Source: Actinomycetes bacterium (GTDB taxonomy: Bacteria; Actinomycetota; Acidimicrobiia; Spongiisociales; UBA5794). Taken from it: 8,785 bases of DNA. Positions 1 to 5,053 of the stretch are shown piece by piece. Position 1 is the first letter of the stretch; every line of letters begins with the position of its first letter. Location of the stretch: assembly GCA_023336765.1 (NCBI GenBank), contig JAMBLL010000315.1, forward strand, positions 1 to 8,785, in the 5' to 3' direction. A program made the position numbers and the translations under genes. The notes below the pieces were generated by a model. It did no database searches and had not been told where the DNA came from. It saw only the letters and a program-made list of their open reading frames with translations.

Positions 1-672
1 CTCACGCCCCGTAGCGAGATAGAGGCGATCGTCAGGGTGACCTCCACATCTGAGGGCCACATACTCGATATGGCGCCCGGCTACGGTGACCGCGTGCGCC
101 AGCGATTCGATGGACCTCTCTTCCGGATGGACGTCAGGTTCGCCCAGGACACATGGCCAGGCATCGCGTGGCGTGGAGACGGGGCCTCAGGCGCTGCCGG
201 AGATGCCCCCATCCGAGCACGGCTGCCGTGGAGTGGTGTCGAGGCGGTCGATGAGGTCGGCCCAGAGGTTCGGACGCCATCCGATGTGACGGCCCTCACT
301 CAGGATGAACTCGATGCGATCCGCATCGGTGCGAACTGGCCTGCAGAGGCAGAGATCGACGGCACAGCGACGCCCGCCATGAGCGGTATCGTTGGACTCA
401 CGGTGAACTTCGAGAAGGGCTGCTACACAGGCCAGGAGTTCGTGGCTCGGGTTCACTACCGCGACGCAGCACCCCCGCGGCGACTTGTCCAGATTACTTT
501 CGAGCCGGGTTCGGCGGTAGCGAAGGGTGCAGACGTGATGGTCGACGGTGAACCTGTGGGAACGGTGACGTCCGCCGTGGCTGCGGTCGGTGTCGGACTC
601 GGCTACTGCAAGCGGTCCGTCGAAATGCCAGCCGAAGGTGTGGTTGGCTCGATCGTTGTTGCCCTGAGCTGA
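1..672 (+). CDS. ygfZ: YgfZ/GcvT-domain folate-binding protein, 5' truncated by window edge
   Basis: The reading frame is open from base 1, so about 223 C-terminal residues of a protein usually near 300 residues are present. A GTG at 37 could be read as a start, but the frame continues upstream and the family needs an N-terminal half, so I treat it as partial. The diagnostic YgfZ signature KGCYTGQE lies at 415-438, followed by a C-terminal barrel segment (VDGEPVGTVTS...GLGYCKR) typical of the GcvT-like fold. YgfZ-family proteins are tetrahydrofolate-binding and, from established work, support maintenance or repair of certain Fe-S enzymes in the cytoplasm; the signature cysteine is important. 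The gene ends with TGA 41 bases before the convergent VOC gene. A GcvT aminomethyltransferase is less likely because the KGCYxGQE motif is specific to YgfZ. Confidence 0.9.
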   Translation, partial: LTPRSEIEAIVRVTSTSEGHILDMAPGYGDRVRQRFDGPLFRMDVRFAQDTWPGIAWRGDGASGAAGDAPIRARLPWSGVEAVDEVGPEVRTPSDVTALTQDELDAIRIGANWPAEAEIDGTATPAMSGIVGLTVNFEKGCYTGQEFVARVHYRDAAPPRRLVQITFEPGSAVAKGADVMVDGEPVGTVTSAVAAVGVGLGYCKRSVEMPAEGVVGSIVVALS

Positions 673-712
673 CCCCGCTGTCGACCAGCAGGAATTGCCA
701 GCATCGTCCTTG

Positions 713-1075
713 TTAATGCTCCAGGGTGACGCAGAACTCGTTGCCTTCTGGATCGGCCAGCACGGTCCAGGAGAATTCGGCCATCTGATGATCCTCAACG
801 CGTGAGCCACCGAGGGCCTCAACCCGTGCGATGAACGCCTCTGGGTCTGTGTGTGCGAGATCGAGGTGGAGACGGTTCTTCACGACCTTGTCTTCGGGAA
901 CCTGCTGGAAAGCGAGTCGGATGTTGTTCCCCGGGAGGGTTGTCGTGAAGATATACGCAGGGAAGTGGTGCTCGACCTCAACCCCCACGATCTTGGACCA
1001 GAACTCGAAGAGTGATATCGGGTCGTGGCAGTCGATCATGATCGCCCCAACGCGCGCGAGTCCGGCGTCTGTCAT
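713..1075 (-). CDS. VOC-family (glyoxalase-like) protein
   Basis: This is a 120-residue single-domain protein of the vicinal oxygen chelate superfamily, closest in style to the 'glyoxalase-like domain' (Glyoxalase_6) group common in actinobacteria. Visible hallmarks are the N-terminal strand with an aspartate-based turn (IMIDCHDP, residues 12-19), the central RLHLDLAHTDPEAFIARVEALGG (68-90), and the C-terminal VLADPEGNEFCV (105-116). The length matches one pair of beta-alpha-beta-beta-beta units. The start ATG overlaps the stop of the upstream dcd by one base (TAATG), so it is probably translated by coupling from the dcd message. The substrate cannot be told from the sequence. Family members include metal-dependent lyases, dioxygenases and resistance proteins, and many are uncharacterised. 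Confidence 0.85.
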   Translation of the reverse strand: MTDAGLARVGAIMIDCHDPISLFEFWSKIVGVEVEHHFPAYIFTTTLPGNNIRLAFQQVPEDKVVKNRLHLDLAHTDPEAFIARVEALGGSRVEDHQMAEFSWTVLADPEGNEFCVTLEH

Positions 1076-1641
1076 TACGCGCCGAAATCCTTGTGCATCT
1101 GTGAAGGTGTTGGCCCGGTCTGTCCCTGGTACTTGGATCCGAGTTCAGGAGATCCGTATGGCACGTCTGCGGGTGTGGTCATCTGGTAGAAGCTGATCTG
1201 GCCGATCTTCATCCTCGGGTAGATCGTGATCGGCAGGTTCGCCACGTTCGACAACTCGAGCGTGACCTGCCCTTTGAAGCCTGGGTCGATGAACCCGGCT
1301 GTTGAGTGGATCAATAACCCGAGTCGCCCGAGGCTGGACTTACCTTCGAGGCGAGCGACCACGTCGTCTGCGAGTGCGATCGACTCGAGGGTCGAGCCGA
1401 GTACGAACTCTCCGGGATGGAGGATGAACGGGGCATCGTCGGTTGCTGTGACACCCGTTGTGAGGTCACCCTGGGGCGCCTTGGGGTCGATCACAGCGTA
1501 CTTGTGGTTCTCGAAAACTCGGAAGTTCGGGTCGCAGCGCAGATCGATGCTCGAAGGCTGGATCATCGCAGGATCAAAGGGGTCGATCCCGATACGTCCA
1601 CTTGCAATCGATTCCCTGATGGTTCTGTCCGAAAAGATCAT
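1075..1641 (-). CDS. dcd: dCTP deaminase, mycobacterial type (possibly bifunctional dCTP deaminase/dUTPase)
   Basis: The 188-residue protein is near full length for Dcd. It deaminates dCTP on the route to dUMP for thymidylate synthesis, in the cytoplasm as a homotrimer. Conserved blocks are IQPSSIDLR (27-35), FVLGSTLE (79-86), EGKSSLGRLGLLIHSTAGFI (99-118), DPGFKGQVTLELSNVANLPI (119-138, with the expected catalytic Glu129), and SKYQGQTGPTPS (169-180) in the C-terminal lid. These match remembered Mycobacterium tuberculosis Dcd almost residue for residue, and that enzyme converts dCTP directly to dUMP, so bifunctionality is a reasonable inference. The ATG at 1641 has only a weak ribosome site (CGGGG), and a TAGCAT -10-like hexamer lies very close upstream, suggesting a very short leader. 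The VOC gene follows with a one-base overlap. Confidence 0.95.
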   Translation of the reverse strand: MIFSDRTIRESIASGRIGIDPFDPAMIQPSSIDLRCDPNFRVFENHKYAVIDPKAPQGDLTTGVTATDDAPFILHPGEFVLGSTLESIALADDVVARLEGKSSLGRLGLLIHSTAGFIDPGFKGQVTLELSNVANLPITIYPRMKIGQISFYQMTTPADVPYGSPELGSKYQGQTGPTPSQMHKDFGA

Positions 1642-1650
1642 GCAACCCCG

Positions 1651-1656
1651 ATGCTA
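1651..1656 (-). promoter_or_regulatory. possible -10 element of dcd
   Basis: The minus strand reads TAGCAT, fitting the TANNNT -10 pattern and resembling the TAGCGT elements upstream of three other genes here. A start site about seven bases downstream would fall only about three bases before the dcd ATG, implying a nearly leaderless message. No convincing -35 is visible. This is inference from sequence alone. Confidence 0.3.
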
Positions 1657-1677
1657 GCCGACTTGCCCCATCCGGGC

Positions 1678-1721
1678 TTTGGCGTCCAGAACCGCAACCT
1701 ATTGCGGCTCTGGATGCCAAA
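1678..1721 (-). terminator. long hairpin downstream of the rhodanese operon
   Basis: Arms 1678-1697 and 1702-1721 form a 20-base stem with a 4-base loop. Only two positions are not Watson-Crick, and on one transcript polarity those are G-U pairs. It begins three bases after the stop of the lipoprotein rhodanese and lies 36 bases before the dcd start. There is no T-tract on either side, so it is not a classic intrinsic terminator. It may end the rhodanese transcript with help, stabilise its 3' end, or be a repeat-type palindrome. The structure is clear; its role is uncertain. Confidence 0.55.
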
Positions 1722-1724
1722 CGC

Positions 1725-2132
1725 CTAAGGGAGGACGACGGGGAGGCCTTCGGCGTACCACGCTGTGATACCACCGTCGATCTCGGTGACGTCGGTGAAC
1801 CCTAGGTCCTCGAAGATGCTGTTCGCCTGGCCGGAACGGTTGCCCGAGTTGCAGTAGACAACGTAGTGCGCATCCTTGTCGAGAGCGTCCAACTGTACTG
1901 CGAAGTCATCGTCGTAGAAGTCAATGTTGATGGCACCTTCGATGATGCCCTGGTCGTATTCCTCTGGTGTGCGGATGTCGAGGACGACCTCGCCCGTGTC
2001 GGTCTCGATGATCTCTGCAGCTGCAGTGGGCCCCACGGTTTCGACCGCGGCGCTCGTCGCGGAGGAACAGCCAGCGAGGACGACCGCACCGAGAGCAGCA
2101 GTCGCAAGGAGTAGTTTCAGTCGGTTCTTCAT
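1725..2132 (-). CDS. lipoprotein with one rhodanese domain
   Basis: The protein has 135 residues. Residues 1-21 form a lipoprotein signal peptide: positive start MKNRLK, hydrophobic core, and lipobox VLAGC with the lipidation cysteine at residue 22. A short Ser/Ala/Thr-rich linker leads to a rhodanese domain (about 38-133) with the DIRTPEEYDQGIIEGAINI block (52-70) and the active loop CNSGNRS, catalytic Cys94. Rhodaneses carry sulfane sulfur as a cysteine persulfide and pass it to thiol acceptors; this one should act outside the cytoplasmic membrane, anchored by lipid. It is the third gene of a three-rhodanese operon and starts four bases after the stop of the second gene, with a GAAAGG ribosome site inside that gene's end. 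The combination of export and an intact active-site cysteine suggests handling of extracellular sulfane sulfur, but the partner is unknown. Confidence 0.9.
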   Translation of the reverse strand: MKNRLKLLLATAALGAVVLAGCSSATSAAVETVGPTAAAEIIETDTGEVVLDIRTPEEYDQGIIEGAINIDFYDDDFAVQLDALDKDAHYVVYCNSGNRSGQANSIFEDLGFTDVTEIDGGITAWYAEGLPVVLP

Positions 2133-2136
2133 CGTG

Positions 2137-2460
2137 TCATTTGCCTTTCTTGATTGGCAGACCTGCGCGGTCCCACGCGATCATGCCGCCTTTGACGTTT
2201 CTGGCTTCGATACCGTTGTTTTCGAGGAACTTCGCAGCGGTCCCTGAGCGGTTGCCGCTTCGGCAGATGGCGAGGACCTTCTTCCCCTTCAGTGCCGGTA
2301 GGCGTTGGTTGAGGGAGTCGAGGCTGTAATGGACGGAGCCGGTAGCTCCCCCCTCTTTTCTCTCTGGCTTGGTGCGCACGTCGACGATGGTCCAGCCTTC
2401 GTTTAATGCCATATCGTATGCAGTTTGGACGTCGACAACCTGCTTGTTACGACCGAACAT
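2137..2460 (-). CDS. single-domain rhodanese-like protein (second of three)
   Basis: This is a 107-residue cytoplasmic protein with one rhodanese domain. The N-terminal strand leads to IVDVRTKPER (25-34), and the active loop CRSGNRSG (66-73) has catalytic Cys66 and the usual backbone-lined CxxGxR cradle, followed by the terminal GGMIAWDRAGLPI block (91-103). The ATG at 2460 shares one base with the TGA of the upstream rhodanese (TGATG), indicating translational coupling. The frame stays open further upstream, but that stretch is only the overlap with the previous gene and looks non-coding. The protein ends in a basic KKGK tail. It probably relays sulfane sulfur from the CstB-like enzyme or from low-molecular-weight persulfides. 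The physiological acceptor cannot be read from the sequence. Confidence 0.9.
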   Translation of the reverse strand: MFGRNKQVVDVQTAYDMALNEGWTIVDVRTKPERKEGGATGSVHYSLDSLNQRLPALKGKKVLAICRSGNRSGTAAKFLENNGIEARNVKGGMIAWDRAGLPIKKGK

Positions 2461-2774
2461 CAGCGGTACCCCAGTGCGACAATGCCGCCAGCCATCGATG
2501 CGACCTTCCCGAACCCCATGGAGGCGAGCCATGCAGCCGCGGTGACGCTTCGGACACCCGTGGCGCATACGAGGAGTACAGGGGTTTCCCTGTCCATGGC
2601 CGATGCTTCGGTTGGCAGTGAGGTGAGCGGGATCGTGAGCGAGTCGGGGAGCGTTCCCGAGGCCCACTCCGCCGGCTCTCGTACGTCGATGACAACCGCC
2701 TGGTTGTCATCTCTCCACCTTTCCCAGTTGTGGGCGGGGACGTATTCGATAGTGTTGGGGTGAGTGTTGAGCAC
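2460..2774 (-). CDS. single-domain rhodanese-like protein (first of three)
   Basis: The 104-residue protein has a rhodanese fold: VVIDVREPAEWASGTLPDSL (27-46), active loop CATGVRS (70-76, Cys70), and the closing GFGKVASMAGGIVAL block (87-101). It starts with GTG at 2774, chosen because an AGGAAG ribosome site stands just upstream and residues follow the family pattern from there. It is the first gene of the operon transcribed away from the CstB-like gene; the 74-base divergent spacer carries a CsoR/CstR-type palindrome. Rhodaneses of this size often accompany persulfide dioxygenases and transfer sulfur between glutathione, mycothiol or bacillithiol persulfide, sulfite and protein thiols. Function in sulfide/persulfide detoxification is inferred from context and from the CstB neighbour. 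Confidence 0.9.
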   Translation of the reverse strand: MLNTHPNTIEYVPAHNWERWRDDNQAVVIDVREPAEWASGTLPDSLTIPLTSLPTEASAMDRETPVLLVCATGVRSVTAAAWLASMGFGKVASMAGGIVALGYR

Positions 2775-2797
2775 GTTGTTCTTCCTGATCCAGAGAA

Positions 2798-2813
2798 ATA
2801 CCCAGGGGGGTAT
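2798..2813. promoter_or_regulatory. CsoR/CstR-type operator in the rhodanese/CstB divergent promoter
   Basis: The sequence ATACCCAGGGGGGTAT has arms ATACCC and GGGTAT separated by four bases. It sits between the divergent rhodanese and CstB-like genes and overlaps the likely -10 of the latter. CsoR-family tetramers recognise C/G-tract inverted repeats of this kind, and a near-identical site precedes the CsoR-family gene in this window. Binding is inferred; the match between the two sites is directly visible. Confidence 0.75.
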
Positions 2814-2816
2814 AGT
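2811..2816 (+). promoter_or_regulatory. likely -10 element of the CstB-like gene
   Basis: TATAGT differs from the -10 consensus TATAAT at one base and is 32 bases upstream of the ATG at 2849, with a GAAAGGG ribosome site between. No good -35 is seen. Its first three bases are the end of the palindromic operator, so a bound repressor would block polymerase. Confidence 0.5.
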
Positions 2817-2848
2817 ACTCTGACGCCGACCGTATCGAAAGGGTTCCC

Positions 2849-4207
2849 ATGATCATCGATCTCTCGACTCGAGACACCAACGCATTCGTGAAGCAGATCA
2901 GCACAGCCAGCCTGGGTGACCATTCCTACATCGTTGTCGTGGAGGATGAAGCGGTTGCGATCGACATCCAACGCGACCTCGACCGGTTCGAGGCGGTACT
3001 CGAGGGCATCGACGCCGATCTGAAGGCCGTTTTCGAGACGCACATTCACAACGACTATGTCAGCGGGGGTAAGCGCTTTGCCGCCGAGCACGATTCCATG
3101 TACATGCTGCCCGCAAACACCGGCGCAACGTACGACCACACACCCATGTCCGATGGTGATGCCCTCGGGGTCGGTGGATGGGTCATTCGTGCAATGCACA
3201 CGCCGGGCCACACGCACAATCACACATCGTACGTTCTCGAATCCCCAGGTGGACCAGTTGCGATCTTCTCAGGAGGGTCCATGCTCGTCGGCGCAGTCGG
3301 TCGTTCGGACCTCCTTGGTCCCGATGACACCGAGATTCTCCTCGAGGGGCAGTACGAGTCTGCGCATCGGATAGCGAACACGCTGCCAGACCCGTCCATT
3401 GTCGCTCCGACTCATGGAGCCGGATCGTTCTGTTCAGCATCTGACGTCGCGGACACCACGAGCACGGTCGGTCTCGAGAAGCTCAGGAACCCGGCGTTGA
3501 TCGCTCCTTCGCTCGAAGCGTTCGCCCTGAGTCAGGTGATGGGCTACAAGCAGTTTCCCGTGTACTACAAGCACATGGGGCCCTCGAACCTTCTCCCACT
3601 TGGGGAACCGCCCACAGCCGAACTCCGACTCATCACGTCGCTTGATCAGGTCGATGGTGTACCGATCATCGACGTGCGACCGTTCGTAGAGTACGCAGCG
3701 GGCCACCTGCCTGGTTCATTGTCCTTTCCCGTCTCGACCGATGATGCGGTGTACATGGGCTGGACGCTCCCATGGGACTCTCCTGTCCTTCTTGTCGGAA
3801 CGAAACCAGAGGTCGAGGAGATTCGGACCCATCTCATGCGAATCGGCTGGGATACGATCGTCGGGCGTATCGAACCGGAGACCCTTGATATTCTGGCGGA
3901 TGGAGACCTGCTGACGATGGATGTCGTGACGTTCGCTGACTTACCAGACGATCTCGACGGAATCGTTGATGTTCGTGATCCGGTCGAGCACCTCTCCGGT
4001 GTGATACCTGGTTCCAGGCTTGGACATCTCGTGGACGTTGCCACTGACCCCGAGGCGTTCTCGGGAAGCGATGTTCTCGTGCATTGTCAGAGCGGATACC
4101 GTGCGGCTGTGGCAGCGGGATTCATCGAAGCCACGGGTGCGAACGTGACCGTCATCTACGACGATCTACCCAACTACAGGGGCCAGCTGACAGCGCCCGG
4201 AATGTAG
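2849..4207 (+). CDS. CstB-like fusion: persulfide-dioxygenase-type metallo-beta-lactamase domain plus two rhodanese domains
   Basis: The 452-residue protein is the length of the CstB class. Residues 1-250 form an ETHE1-like MBL fold: ETHIHNDYVSGG (63-74), TPGHTHNH (118-125), FSGGSMLVGAVGRSDLLG (140-157) and PTHGAGSFCS (187-196). A first rhodanese domain (about 258-340) keeps the IIDVRP strand but its active loop is LLVGTK (314-319) without cysteine, so it should be inactive. The second (about 362-448) has CQSGYRA with Cys413. CstB enzymes oxidise thiol persulfides with O2 and use the rhodanese to make thiosulfate in the cytoplasm. Compared with ETHE1, iron ligands equivalent to His79 and His135 are His65 and His121, but the aspartate equivalent to Asp154 is Gly143. 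The ATG has a GAAAGGG ribosome site. The fold is certain; whether it is a dioxygenase is likely but unproven. Confidence 0.9.
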   Translation: MIIDLSTRDTNAFVKQISTASLGDHSYIVVVEDEAVAIDIQRDLDRFEAVLEGIDADLKAVFETHIHNDYVSGGKRFAAEHDSMYMLPANTGATYDHTPMSDGDALGVGGWVIRAMHTPGHTHNHTSYVLESPGGPVAIFSGGSMLVGAVGRSDLLGPDDTEILLEGQYESAHRIANTLPDPSIVAPTHGAGSFCSASDVADTTSTVGLEKLRNPALIAPSLEAFALSQVMGYKQFPVYYKHMGPSNLLPLGEPPTAELRLITSLDQVDGVPIIDVRPFVEYAAGHLPGSLSFPVSTDDAVYMGWTLPWDSPVLLVGTKPEVEEIRTHLMRIGWDTIVGRIEPETLDILADGDLLTMDVVTFADLPDDLDGIVDVRDPVEHLSGVIPGSRLGHLVDVATDPEAFSGSDVLVHCQSGYRAAVAAGFIEATGANVTVIYDDLPNYRGQLTAPGM

Positions 4208-4404
4208 CCAGCTTTTGGCAGGAGAACCGGCACTTCGGAATTGAGCGGGGTTGCTACACGACAGGTCTCGTGCAGCGGTTCCTCCGTCACAAGGTCACCA
4301 TTCGACCTCCCTCTATGGCGTGGGTTCGTCGGTACGGTTTCCCAGCCAGAGGATGCAACAGTTTCTGACGGCACCAGCGTGTTGTGTTTGATGTGTTTAC
4401 TCAC
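4208..4404. other. intergenic stretch with nothing recognised
   Basis: This is the first 197 bases of a 470-base gene-free gap between the CstB-like gene and the repressor gene. Short frames in it show no recognisable protein, no convincing ribosome site and no RNA-gene motif. No intrinsic terminator with a T-tract is evident after the CstB-like stop codon. Confidence 0.5.
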
Positions 4405-4577
4405 TCCGTCCCCCTTTCAAGGGGGACAACTGAGGAGCGTCAGCGACGAAGTAGGGGGATAACGCGTAGCCAATGGAACTCTTGGGAAGCTTGCGGTTGC
4501 TGGAGAAGGCGGATGTTGGCTGTCGCGTTATCCCCCTCGCTCGAAGACTCGCGTGTCCCCCTTGAAAGGGGGACGGA
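4405..4577. repeat. hairpin-forming inverted-repeat element (MITE/REP-like)
   Basis: The ends are perfect 23-base inverted repeats (4405-4427 and 4555-4577). Each end contains its own 20-base near-palindrome, GTCCCCCTTTCAAGGGGGAC at 4408-4427 and its exact reverse complement at 4555-4574. A second inner pair matches over 14 bases, AGGGGGATAACGCG at 4453-4466 against 4524-4537, followed by AGCCAA (4468-4473) against TTGGCT (4516-4521). The whole 173-base segment can fold into one long branched hairpin with small side hairpins. It encodes nothing plausible. No target-site duplication is obvious next to the ends. This layout is typical of dispersed palindromic elements moved in trans, but copies elsewhere cannot be checked here. 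It may also act as a transcript barrier between the two genes. Confidence 0.7.
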
Positions 4578-4677
4578 CCGTTGTCGCTAACGCGTGGATT
4601 GGGGTTGAAAGGACAACGTCTCTGTCGACCGACTCCGCTCATTTCCGAAGTGCATGAAACCTGCGAGCGATCTGATG
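4578..4677. other. gap between repeat element and repressor gene
   Basis: These 100 bases follow the stop of the minus-strand repressor gene in its direction of transcription. No gene, T-tract terminator or known motif is recognised. Confidence 0.4.
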
Positions 4678-4947
4678 TCAGCCGAGGCGAAGGAACATCT
4701 TCTCCAGGTTCTCTGGTGTGTACCCGGATCTGGTCGCCTCGTCGGGGTGGAGTCGACACTGTTCCATGGTTGCGGAGAGGAACTTGAATCCGGCGCGTGA
4801 AAGCGCCCGATCCGCTGCAGCGAATTGTGTCAAGGTGTCGTCACAGTCACGGCCCTCATTGACCATCTTCTGAAGGCCACGAACCTGACCCTCGATACGA
4901 CGCAGCCGCTTGATGATGTCTTCTCGTGTGTCGCCGGGGATGTCCAT
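4678..4947 (-). CDS. CsoR-family repressor with CstR-like dithiol pattern
   Basis: The 89-residue all-helical protein matches the CsoR/RcnR/FrmR/CstR (DUF156) family: DIIKRLRRIEGQVRGLQKMV (10-29), GRDCDDTLTQ (32-41), then RALSRAGFKFLSATMEQC (47-64). Cys35 and Cys64 are 29 residues apart, as in CsoR (C36/C65) and CstR (C31/C60). The copper-ligand histidine of CsoR, four residues before the second cysteine, is Thr60 here, arguing against Cu(I) sensing and for persulfide sensing by a Cys-Cys polysulfide link. The neighbouring CstB-like and rhodanese genes agree. The ATG at 4947 begins the conserved part. A GTG immediately before it (4950) is better spaced from the AGGGGG ribosome-like site and could add one residue. 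A perfect operator palindrome overlaps this leader, so it should repress itself. Inducer assignment is inference. Confidence 0.92.
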   Translation of the reverse strand: MDIPGDTREDIIKRLRRIEGQVRGLQKMVNEGRDCDDTLTQFAAADRALSRAGFKFLSATMEQCRLHPDEATRSGYTPENLEKMFLRLG

Positions 4948-4956
4948 CACACCATG

Positions 4957-4973
4957 ATACCCCCTGGGGGTAT
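4957..4973. promoter_or_regulatory. CsoR/CstR-type operator upstream of the repressor gene
   Basis: ATACCCCCTGGGGGTAT is a perfect palindrome around a central T. It lies 10 bases before the repressor ATG, covers the purine-rich ribosome-site region, and overlaps a TTATAC -10-like hexamer (4970-4975, minus strand). It shares arms ATACCC and GGGTAT with the site at 2798-2813 (spacing 5 instead of 4). Autorepression is the expected role. Confidence 0.8.
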
Positions 4974-5018
4974 AACTGACACGTGCTACCGGTTGGATTC
5001 TGGCGGGTCCCAACACGG

Positions 5019-5024
5019 TAGCGT
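5019..5024 (+). promoter_or_regulatory. probable -10 element of the acyl-CoA dehydrogenase gene
   Basis: TAGCGT, followed by GTGG, fits TANNNT. It is 30 bases upstream of the ATG at 5054 with an AGGAG ribosome site between. The same TAGCGTGT octamer precedes the DUF4870 and YciI-like genes at similar distances. Confidence 0.5.
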
Positions 5025-5053
5025 GTGGTGGGCAAGGCACAGGAGTGATGAGA

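Noticed and set aside
187..822. 211-codon minus-strand open frame
   Set aside because: Antisense to the YgfZ-like gene and the VOC 3' end, with no recognisable protein; the plus strand carries the KGCYTGQE signature.
2461..2667. N-terminal extension of the second rhodanese
   Set aside because: The extension lies wholly inside the first rhodanese gene and looks non-coding; the ATG at 2460 fits the family and the TGATG overlap.
2447..3223. 258-codon minus-strand open frame
   Set aside because: It overlaps the CstB-like gene, the divergent promoter and the first rhodanese in another frame, and its sequence is low-complexity Arg/Ser with no family resemblance.
4405..4577. CRISPR array or transposase-bearing IS
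   Set aside because: There are only two inverted copies, no regularly spaced direct repeats, and no room for a transposase.
4397..4759. 120-codon minus-strand frame over the repeat element
   Set aside because: Its codons come from the inverted repeat and the 3' end of the repressor gene in another frame; the repetitive Arg/Ser/Gly content is an effect of the palindromes.
4798..4947. Copper-responsive CsoR role with a copper exporter
   Set aside because: The copper-ligand His is Thr, and no CopA, CopZ or other copper gene lies nearby; sulfur genes do.
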